A stretch of 64,000 nt of DNA, taken from Gibbula magus (Eukaryota > Mollusca > Gastropoda > Trochida > Trochidae). The DNA lies in assembly GCA_936450465.1 (NCBI GenBank), contig OW388303.1:11563021-11627020 (forward strand), given 5' to 3'. A model generated the notes under the pieces. The model made no database searches, was not told where the DNA came from, and saw nothing but the letters and a program-made list of their open reading frames with translations. Below, piece by piece: positions 45,301 through 53,620 of the stretch (position 1 is its first letter; the number at the start of each line of letters is the position of its first letter). A program made the position numbers and the translations under genes.

Positions 45301-47258
45301 AGATATTTCTAAGAGGAAACAGTGTGTCTAAGTGTAAGACAAATGCTAACATTGATCCCAAATCCAAACTCGAATAAATCGTTTAATGTTGATTGCCTAT
45401 AAGACATTTATATATTACACAAATGTAGAAAGTGTAAAATATACGAATCTAATAAACCTCATTTAACGTTACCATGATATTGGATGGGGCGCATGTATGT
45501 ATAACAGTACATTTATCTTATAAACAACACTTCATCTGTTTACCTGGAAGGCGTTGGTAACGTTTGCTACAAGACAACCAACTTCCATCAGCAAACCAAC
45601 AGAGATGGGGACATCCTTAATCATCCTTCCGGGAATGTACGTCCTTAACTCAACTGCGCATCGTGTGTCTAGAACAGTACACGATTGGTTTACGTTAACA
45701 TGGACGTGTGTATTGTATTGACACTGTAACATAACAGATGTTTTCACGACACTTGAAATGATCTTATGACTTACTTTGTTGTTGACAGTATCCCTACACT
45801 CTTTAAATGTTAATTTAAGTATCAAAGGACACCGGTTGAATCATACATGGCCACATCTTTCGTTTTCATGTCAATGGAAAGACTACGCCATTGAATAAAT
45901 GGTATACGTGTTTCCTTTAATATGCACCCGAGTCCTTAATTGTCAGCAGTTGCCCATACCAGCATACCAGATACAACGTGTACAGTTTCAGCGAAAATCA
46001 AACAATATTTTCGTAATGTAGTTTCTTCAAAAGCGCCATTGTAAAAATATCACGTGTTCGACAGAGCTTTTTAAAACCATGGTGCTTATTCGAGAAAATA
46101 CGGCATCCCCATTTTATCTAACACATTGAGATTAATTATTCGAATTCATTAAAAGCAATCATAATCATCCCCTAGAGGGGAATTAATTAGTCGTAAGTAC
46201 CTCAGTACAGAGAATATAATCAGTTGAACATTTAAACAATGGTTTCCTAGTGGAAACAGATAGCTTGCAAATGGAACGAAACACTCAAAGTAGCTACGAA
46301 AAGCAACTCCAGTACAATCGTAATTTACTTACCTTTCTCTTGTAACTCTTCACTACAGCACTCCAGAGAGTACAAGTCTCCTGCCAGGTTAGGAATCACT
46401 TCCTGTGTTTTGATATCGTGTTTAAGAAGGTGGTCCAACAAGGTACGCTGTTCATCTGAAAATAGAGAGTACGGATCCTAAACTAACATTCAAGTAGAGT
46501 AGGTTGGTTATATCTTTGACAGGTAGCCTACTACGAATCTAAGTTGTTGATAGTTGTGAGAGAAAAATCTTTATAATTTGATTCTATGATCGAAATGAGT
46601 ATATGTTGTAGAAACAACTGATATGGTAATTTCTTTGAAGGGTGTGTGCCCTAGTGCCTTTAAATATACTTTCGAATGAATCTCCTTTAAAACTCTTTGA
46701 CATGTTTAATATTGAAACACTCCAAGTCTTTAACATAATCACATTATCTATCATTAGAAAGAATAGAGAATCAGGAGAAGAAGATATGATAGATTTGATA
46801 GGTAATGTGTTAGATTGTTATGACTTACCCAAAATTTCAGGCACCAAAGATTCCACACTGTTGTGGAGCTTAACAAGGTACCCATGCTCTTGTACACAGG
46901 CTACTCCAGGGTGATTGTGGCTCCTTTTCACTTTGATGTGATAATTCCTGTCGTAATATCCGTCTAGTTCTTCTATATCAACCACATGTAGACCATACTT
47001 CCTCACCACAATGTCATGTACAAAACCTTCAGCTACCGCTGGTTTGGTTATCTCCCTTGATACATCAATGTTGGTTATCTCCCTTGATACATCAATGTTG
47101 GTTATCTCCCTTGATACATCATGTTTGGTCATATCGCTTGAACCATCAATGTTGGTTATATCCCTTTTGTAATAGCGAATTACCGCCTCTTTAAATACCC
47201 CAGTTTTGCTGTTCATCCCATCATTTACGCCGGGCCTTTCCATCTGTAATGTTTGCAC
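41860..47258 (-). CDS. HYKK: Hydroxylysine kinase-like protein (APH-fold kinase), complete, five exons
   Basis: Exons on the - strand: 47258-46829, 46455-46333, 45668-45544, 43080-42909, 42314-41860. The phases (1,1,0,1) fit, giving 434 residues. HYKK phosphorylates 5-hydroxylysine using GTP in lysine/collagen breakdown. Visible features: a substrate-side start KPAVAEGFVHDIVVRKYGL (72-90), the N-lobe lysine in YLVKLHN (Lys130), RTYIPGR (about 193-199), the catalytic loop HGDLNQCN (His287, Asp289, Asn294) and the metal-binding VLDVGD (Asp313). Vertebrate HYKK is about 370 residues; the excess is an N-terminal extension with 9-residue repeats. The third intron (43081-45543) holds a MITE and a LINE relic. 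The family could also be read as a broader AGPHD1-type phosphotransferase, so substrate is inferred. Confidence 0.88.
42909..43080 (-). CDS. HYKK: HYKK-like exon 4
   Basis: 172 nt between cttattttcag| and G|GTCGTTGC. Encodes SLDRPVNGREFGQWSLRSVP through to ELPEG, the helical segment with the conserved W-S/W-D motif before the catalytic loop. The donor GTCGTT is non-ideal but restores the frame exactly. Confidence 0.83.
43528..44048. mobile_element. ~519-bp MITE, Tc1/mariner-like, with TA duplication and empty site in the window
   Basis: Perfect 20-bp TIR AACTGAGGTACAAAAGAAA(t) at 43530 and its inverse ending 44046, each flanked by TA. The body is homologous to the MITE at 7687-8210. The related locus at about 51712 reads ...ttaac TA gatgag..., with a single TA and no insert. 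Confidence 0.92.
44401..45115 (-). pseudogene. Internally deleted LINE reverse transcriptase relic
   Basis: Reading the - strand from 45115: KASGPCGVGGIVLKRCC, then VIPELWKTY, then VKCFERIILN and LLDPYQFAYRARRGVE, which are the start of an RT domain (KASGPDG, P-x-WK, KxFERI, QFAYR). The sequence then jumps to a C-terminal end, RSFRFNAASLWNPLPHELK and FKSNLKTHLFKRYY. The RT core including the catalytic FADD is deleted, and frames are broken. It ends with GCGCTTTATAAGTACTC and (TTA)n at 44401-44412, a typical LINE 3' end. Inserted in intron 3 of the kinase gene. Confidence 0.8.
45232..45315. repeat. Hairpin module ATCAAATATTGAAAA
   Basis: 'ttatcaaatattgaaaa...ttttcaatatttgataa' around a short loop. 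The same module is at 51303-51365 and, half-decayed, at 31290-31340. Confidence 0.8.
45544..45668 (-). CDS. HYKK: HYKK-like exon 3 (hinge, TYIPGR)
   Basis: 125 nt between tactgttctag| and CAG|GTAAACAG. Encodes (D)TRCAVELRTYIPGRMIKDVP then ISVGLLMEVGCLVANVTNAF. L(R/L)TYIPG is a hallmark of the HYKK/AGPHD1 family. Confidence 0.87.
46333..46455 (-). CDS. HYKK: HYKK-like exon 2
   Basis: 123 nt between ctctattttcag| and G|GTAAGTAA. Encodes (D)EQRTLLDHLLKHDIKTQEV then IPNLAGDLYSLECC: the helix and strand after the N-lobe lysine, which in this family leads to the hinge. Confidence 0.85.
46829..47258 (-). CDS. HYKK: HYKK-like exon 1: start codon, coding minisatellite, N-lobe
   Basis: ATG at 47258; a second in-frame ATG at 47243 (MERPGVND) is an alternative start. 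Residues 33-71 contain nine-residue repeats (DVSREITNI, three copies, the last ending KP, plus a diverged DGSSDMTKH copy) from a 27-bp DNA unit. The conserved kinase part begins at residue 72. Donor G|GTAAGTCA. Confidence 0.85.
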
Positions 47259-47600
47259 GTAATCAAGGAACCAATTATTCGGTAGTATTTTTATGTAATA
47301 TTCTATATAAAAAGAACTTAACTTTAATTTGAGGTGAGTTGAGGTTTAACGCCGCTTTCAAGAGTATTTCACTTATTTTAATTTGAAACTCAACCATTAG
47401 ATAGTCAAAAAGGATTGCAATCTAAAGTCATAAATGCTTACCTTTGAAAATAATTTTCACAAACGCGTATGCCGTCTGGAAATCAGATCGAAATCTAATT
47501 ACTTTGTGCCTGTTGTCGTGCACGAATGTGAAATATATTGTATATTTGCGATGCAGAGCAAACACGGTTTTGATTCATGTTAGATCGTTGTCACACGCAC
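47259..47600. other. 5' flank of the kinase gene
   Basis: Upstream of the ATG on the - strand. No clear TATA or Initiator can be assigned. Confidence 0.3.
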
Positions 47601-48915
47601 AGTATATGTGTGTGTTGTGACAACTCTGTAATTTAAGTTGTGGAAGAAGTGTAGTGCTTTCTCACAATTCATTGCAACAGGTGTCGGCAGACATTTTAGA
47701 CTTATAAGGCCTGTTCCATGATGTTGAATACACACGATTGTTCTATTCAAGACTTGTATAATGCACTGAAGGCATGAAAAGGCAGATTTTTAGCTGTCAA
47801 TCACATCGCTTCGCGTGGAAGTTTTGCGCTGCACGTGCGTGGAAGAATCCATTTCATTCCATTCCTCCATTCACGAGGGTCGCAGCTACTTGTACCATAT
47901 CCGATGAATGAGCACCGAAATTTGCAAAATAATTGACTTTGGTGTCCCATAATTGAAATTTATTGTTTCAAATGTAAAATGATCACATATGCATGTTTCG
48001 TGACGTCATACATGGATTAAGATGGAGAATGCATTCGGAGCAGTGGATTCGTTAAAAATAATCGACTCGCCCCTTTGGGGCTCGTTGATTATTGTTAACG
48101 AATCCAGAGCTCCGAATGCATTCTCCATTACAGAACTAGTGAAGATGAATTTAATTTTGTTCTTGGTTGTCCTTTCTTTAGTGAAAGTAGAACAAAACTC
48201 CTACCAAATCGATTTTGTTATTTTCCAACACAGCAAAAGTTTGTGGAACTTTGTCATGTACAAATGTAAACATACTTAAAGGTTTAGCTATCTATGTGAA
48301 AAGAAATTTGTATGTATGAAATTAACCTCGCACACCAAAATGTTCATGTATAGCACACACAAAATTTAAAGGTACACTATTTGTGTATTTGTCACGCTAT
48401 ATGTCCATCAGATCAGGTTACAGAACACAGCCTGTGGAAATTAGGTCAGATTAATATAAGCAGAAGGTTTTTTTACATTGCCACACTTTTTTTTTATTTT
48501 AATCAGACTGCCGTGTACTCCAGTAATATACAATAACTACACTGTTGTTATTGGAGTTGATACATCATATCTACCTACCTTATATAATGCGTCCCTGCAA
48601 TGTCAGTACGTATGAACACAACCTTATGGAAATATGTTATTAGAACAGTTATTAATAATGGTAGAACGCCGTTTCATGCGTGACGTGGACTTTTGTCATA
48701 TGTTATGCTTGAGTGACTTCATCTAGTGTTATTGGTCGATCAGTACACTGTTCTCTGTTAGATGTATGACAGATTCGCTCATACGCGTGTACCTCAGGCG
48801 CTTGGCAGTTAAACTATGGTATGTTACAGGATCTAAGCATTCGCAAAACGTTGTATCTCTTCTTATTACCGATAAGGTGAAACCAGCGGTGTACATGTCA
48901 TACATATGATGGCTG
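47600..48915 (+). repeat. Segmental duplication, copy A
   Basis: Blocks 47615-47760 and 48490-48900 match 52140-52290 and 53005-53610 in direct order (for example 'gaacgccgtttcatgcgtgacgt', 'acctcaggcgcttggcagtt'). The middle differs: copy A holds a hairpin element at 48022-48128. Confidence 0.8.
48022..48128. repeat. Long hairpin, ~52-bp arms, CTCGCCCC/GGGGCTCG core
   Basis: 'atggagaatgcattcggagc' (48022) is mirrored by 'gctccgaatgcattctccat' (to 48128), the inner part by 'tcgcccctttggggctcg'. A small frame starting at this ATG is a by-product. Confidence 0.9.
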
Positions 48916-49180
48916 AGAGGATGGTGGCTGATATCTGCCATTCGCGTCTTCGCTACTTCCCGTTATTCTAAGCTAGGGCGAAATAGCGAAGTGGCGATGC
49001 GAAGTAGCGAGGTGGCGATGCGAAGTCGCGATGCGAAATAGCGACGGCGCAAAGGTTTTTCGCTACCTCGCATCGCGTCTTCGCTACTTCGCATCGCCAG
49101 TTACCTACTTCGCCCTAGGTTCTAATAACACGAAGTAGCGAAGACGCAAATGGCAGATATCAGCCACCATATTCAGCCTC
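48916..49180. repeat. Foldback element with GCGATGCGAAGTA units
   Basis: Outer arms 'ggtggctgatatctgccatt' and 'atggcagatatcagccacc' enclose 'gcgtcttcgctacttc' and its inverse, and an inner run of 13-17-bp GCGATGCGAAGTAGCGA units in both orientations. It lies at the end of copy A of the segmental duplication and is absent from copy B. Confidence 0.85.
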
Positions 49181-49372
49181 ACTCTCAATATCATAAAAAC
49201 GGTCATGTTTGGAGCTCACGTAATTACGACACGATATCATATAAACACGTTGCAAAGAGGCAAAAGTTTTCAATGTGTCAGCATAGTATAATAGTATCAT
49301 AATGTAATGTGGCATATATCATAATATAATGCTACATGTACATAGTGACTGTTTAATTTTTTTCCACTCAGT

Positions 49373-49410
<38 letters not shown>

Positions 49411-49662
49411 CGGTCAGGACCCAAATCCCATACATGGATTTGAAAAGGGGGGGGGGGGGGGGGGGGGGCCGGACCCGGATTATTTGTCCGTGGTTAAGGA
49501 ATTAAATATGATTCGACATCTCTTAGTATTTGATGGTAAAAAGTGTTATATTTTATGAAATAGACAAAGCGTAAAATATAATGGCAGGTAATTCTAAAGA
49601 GTTATAAGTTTTTAGAAATAAGAATGCCAACAAATGATACTGGACAAATACTCCATTCAAAT
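49181..49662. other. No gene; two long poly-G tracts
   Basis: Contains 38 G (49373-49410) and 22 G (49447-49468). Confidence 0.7.
49373..49468 (+). repeat. Poly-G tracts (38 and 22)
   Basis: Two uninterrupted G runs separated by 36 bp. Able to form G-quadruplexes; lengths are also prone to assembly error. Confidence 0.85.
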
Positions 49663-51065
49663 CGTGCAAAAGAAACGTCCCCAAAATATTTGTATTTGTC
49701 ATTTTCTATTTAATGACCGTGAACATAGCTCACTCTCAGTAACAGGTCGCCTGAACACTTATTTTGATGACTTGGCCACAATAATGCATGGGATGCACGT
49801 AAAAATGACTTAAATCAGCGAAAGTTCCCGTATGTACAGAAAAATACCCGTATGATTGTGGGGTATAAAACAGCCACAAAATTGTTCTTGGGCATCGATT
49901 ACAGCAGATTGACACGAAGAACATGCCAAGATTAACGTCAGAGCAGAGCGAACAATTGGTAGACTGGTGACCCGTCACAGGCAGACTGGCAGGACAGTAG
50001 ACAGGCCAAGGAGCGGCAGACCGAAGGTGACCACCCCCAACGAAGACCGACATTTACGGCTGCTTCACCTGAGGAACAGATTCCTCACGGTGACGTCATC
50101 TGCTGCACACGGCCTAAACCATCGAATCAGCAGATGGACAGTGACCAGACGACTGTGTCATCACGGAATCCGAGCCTATCGATCGTTCAGAGGGATGACG
50201 TTAACGCATCAAATTCGACGTCGAAGACTGGCTTGGGCGAGAACCGTTCGACAATGGCAGCAGCGACATTGGAGCCGAGTGCTTTTCACCGACGAGATCA
50301 GGTTCCAGCTCAACAAGCCCGACGGCCGGGTACGTGTCTACAGGCGGCGGTATGAGCGAACGTGACGTTGTTGCGTCGTAGACGTTGAACCTTATGGAGG
50401 CAGAAGTGTCATGGTTTGGGGAGGGATTTTTTGGAACCGGAAGACGGATCTGGTTACAATTGCTGGTAATCTGACTGCACGCCGGTACATTGATGAGGTT
50501 CTACAGCCCGTCGTTGTTCCTTTCGTCCGCCAGAACCCAAGAACGATGTTCCAACATGACAACGCCACGCCTCACACTGCTGTCATCACAAGGAACTTTC
50601 TAGACACGAACAATGTGCATGTTTTGCCCTGGCCAGCAAGATCAGCGGTTTTGTCGCCGATAGAGCATCTGTGGGACTACCTCGGCGCCGTGTTCGACAA
50701 CGTCAACAGTCTTTGCAGGAAGAATGGCGCCAGATCCCTATTCATGTGATTAGGCGACTGACAACCTCTGTCCGACGTCGTGTTGCGTCACTTCTTGCAT
50801 CACGAGGGGGGCACACTCGATATTAGAACGATTTAGTGACTTAGCAATGTGCTCCATGCTGCGACAGGTGATCGAATACCGGACAATACCCCCCCTAGTC
50901 AACGAATCTGCTTGTAAAACGGTACAAAAGTGTATTTGTGTTTAACAAATTCTTTCATTATGATGAATATACACCCTGTTAATCATATTAAATGTTGGAA
51001 TTTACAAGTGTTTTGTTATTTATTATTTATAGGTTGAAAACTCACGAGGACGTTTCTTTTGCACG
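49663..51065 (+). mobile_element. Tc1-like DNA transposon, 1.4 kb, defective
   Basis: CGTGCAAAAGAAACGTCC at 49663-49680 and its inverse at 51048-51065 form the TIR tips. A broken transposase lies between. TA duplications are not clear at the edges. Confidence 0.82.
49922..50826 (+). pseudogene. Tc1-like transposase, broken
   Basis: Starts MPRLTSEQSEQLVDW then a stop; much of the first helix-turn-helix is deleted. From 49967 the frame reads GRTVDRPRSGRPKV, later RVLFTDEIRFQLNKPDGRVR (first catalytic Asp), with a TGA at 50363-50365. The same frame goes on with GGRSVMVWGGIF, FQHDNATPHTA (second Asp) and SPIEHLWDYLG (Glu). A frameshift near 50690 moves the last part, RRVASLLASRGG, to another frame, ending TAG at 50826. 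All three acidic residues survive, but the deletion, stop and frameshift make it non-functional. Confidence 0.88.
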
Positions 51066-51290
51066 TGAGTTTATAAATGATTGATATGGTTCATCACCTT
51101 TGCAAATAGCGTCAAAAGTCTTATAGCGTAAATAGGACAAATCTACGAATTTTCGTAAACGTTTCGTACACGTGAAATTGTTGTTCACGAATTTTGCCGA
51201 ATGTGAACGAATTCATACAATCACCTATTCAGGGCTATTCGTGATAATTCGGCTCGTAGTGAAATAGGGGCATTAGACACGTACACCGTT
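51066..51290. other. Possible Harbinger-type end
   Basis: Contains 'cgtacacgtgaaattgttgttcacgaattttgccgaatgtgaacgaattc' style sequence and 'cgtagtgaaataggggcatt', similar to 'cgtagctcagtgaaattggggtatt' at 61600-61626. Confidence 0.3.
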
Positions 51291-51990
51291 TCCTCGTAAA
51301 TGTCTCCATTTTATCAAATATTGAAAACCCCATTTCTCTGAGGCTCCTTTTCAATATTTGATAAAATGCTGATATTTTAAGAATGACTTCTAGTCTAAGT
51401 ATATATAGTTTATCATGTACAATGTATGCATGTATACGCCAGATTTGTAACGCGTGACTGCAGCAGCGAACGATTTTTTGAAATTTTATACCTTAATTTG
51501 TGAAGTTTATCTCTGGCCACGCCTTTATTTTGTATACATCAAACCGCAAGAAACGTCACCATACAAAATACAATATAATTCAATCCACGAGTGATAAACA
51601 CGACTGAAACAGAGGTACAACATGTCTCCAGAAGCCAACTAAACTAAATTTACAATTTCGAAACATTATCTGTTCATTTTTTTTCGTTTTTCGAGTCTCC
51701 TTAACTAGATGAGAGGAGAGTTAAGATTGCATGCCTTTTTTGGCTTATTTTATGACGTCCTATAACAGTAAAAAAAAAAAGTAAACTCAATAAAAATAAG
51801 TTGACTATCCATAGAACGTGTTCCCCTTCATTACTAAAGTGAAAGTTTCCCTTATCTTTAAAGTCAATGTTCCATAACAGCTGTACAGTATCTAGATTTT
51901 CAATTACCTAAATATTTATGCTCAGCAAGAATAGAAATAGCAACACCAAGAGTAACAATTTTGTGAATGTCGTTTTTAAGTATATACTCA
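51290..51990 (-). repeat. Inverse copy of HYKK intron 3 segment, without insertions
   Basis: Matches 43250-43527, 44050-44305 and 45140-45315 in inverse order. The hairpin module (51303-51365) and the MITE empty site (about 51712) are included. No kinase exon accompanies it. Confidence 0.8.
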
Positions 51991-52139
51991 TAAATACGTA
52001 TCATTTAAAATAAATGTTCACAAAACGAGAAAGTCATATAAAATCATTAGTATAATTACTTTAAGGTTCACGAATATGAAGTATAAGTTGGAGTCAGAAA
52101 TAGCCACGGGTTTTAATTGCGTTTTACCGGCTGTCATCA

Positions 52140-53620
52140 AACACATGGCGTGTTGTGACAAGTCTGTAATTCATGTGGTTAAAGGTGTTGTGATTTTCTC
52201 ATAATTTAAGGCAACATGTGTAGGCAGACATTTACAACATGAAAGGCCTGTTCTCATGATACAACTTATTGTAACACATTTGTATACAACCTGTAAAACT
52301 ACATTGATTCTTGAGAGTTGTTACAACCCATGTTCTTCATGCTGCTGGGTTAAACCTTCTAGCTTGTTACTTCAAGTGGTACCGTATGGCTCGTTCTTAC
52401 CATGCGACTTCACGGTGGAAAGGAATTCATAATTTCAACTCTGGGTGGCCCTTGAGAACATACCCATTCGATTCAACCAAAGATGTTATTGTAAAATATA
52501 TCTAAACAGAATACACAGTTTGATGCTAAAAGTTGTAGCTACAAAGCGAAAGGTGTAAAAGTTGTTAATGCTTATGGAAGTTTACAAAAAGGATCTTGAA
52601 TTGTATAAATGACGTTTTATTCTCATATATATCACTCAGATGAGATTAAGATCTAATTTCAAAGGCACACACTGTTTCCCAATATTGGTGCTTGTTACTC
52701 ATTATATTGATATGGGAGTACTCATGAAACTGTTCAGAAAGACACATGGAATACATGAAGAATAGTTTGCATTAGGTGATTTCGTTGTTCCAATGAAATT
52801 GTAACACACATCATCTATATTTACCATGCTGTTAAATATACACGATTGTTTCATACTAATCCAGACAAACCTAGTAAAAGGTGGTAAACATTATCTGGCA
52901 CTACTGTAGTATTCAATGGACTTTTATCTCAATTCATCGTGCTCAAATCGCCAGATTTCAGTGCAATATAGCAGATATAGATAGTCGGGAATGGACTTAG
53001 ATGACTTCTATACATCTTGATTGTCAGTGTATCTTGAATCCAGCAATATACAATTACTACACTGTTGATAATCTTCAGTTGATACATCATATCTACCTAC
53101 CTACTTTGCAATATCTAGAGTTTCCTTTTTTCCTTTGTTTGTTCAAATGACATAATTGTCTCTCATAATTCCGAAGGGAATAGCTCAACGTTTTACTATG
53201 TAATGTTATGTTTTATGTAGTATATCTATGTATCATGTTGAGGCGAGACTTGAATAAACATTTGTCTGTCTGTCTGTCTGTCTGTCTACCTACCTTATAC
53301 AATGCGTCCCTGCAATTCAGTACGTATAAACACAGCCTTGTGGAAACATGCTATTAGAACAGTTATTAACAATGCTAGAACGCCGTTTCATGCGTGACGT
53401 GCACGTGGACGTTTCTCATATGTTATGCTTGAGTGACTTTATCTAGTGTGATTGGTCTATCAACCATACAATGTTCTCTGTTAGATGTTTTATAGGGTTG
53501 CTCATACGTGTGTACCTCAGGCGCTTGGCAGTTAAACTATGGTATGTTTACAGGATCTTAGCATTCCCAAAACGTTGTATCTCTTCTTATTACCGATAAG
53601 GGGAAAGAAACCACGAAGGC
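52140..53620 (+). repeat. Segmental duplication, copy B
   Basis: Direct copy of 47600-48900 with a diverged middle and an extra ~190-bp insertion (53104-53295). Confidence 0.8.
53104..53295 (+). mobile_element. Short retroelement 3' end with (TGTC)n tail
   Basis: Absent from copy A, where 'atctacctacc|ttata' is uninterrupted. Ends with 'cttgaataaacatttgtctg' and TGTC repeats, and is flanked by CTACCTACC on both sides. A 5'-truncated LINE end is the likeliest reading. Confidence 0.7.

Larger units (their letters stand above)
43241..45320 (+). repeat. Segment duplicated in inverse at 51.29-52.0 kb, filled with two insertions
   Basis: Flanks and middle of this intron 3 segment (43250-43527, 44050-44305, 45140-45315) match the inverse of 51290-51990. 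Two blocks here are absent there: the MITE at 43528-44048 and a LINE relic of ~0.8 kb. This marks the 51-kb copy as the pre-insertion state. Confidence 0.75.

Noticed and set aside
48022..48279. 85-codon ORF starting MENAFGAVDS
   Set aside because: Its first third is a hairpin arm pair (MENAF... and its inverse ...NAFSI), so it is not an independent gene.
51290..53620. A second kinase copy suggested by the duplicated intron 3 segment
   Set aside because: No sequence resembling exon 3 or exon 4 lies at the expected places; only the intron segment is shared.
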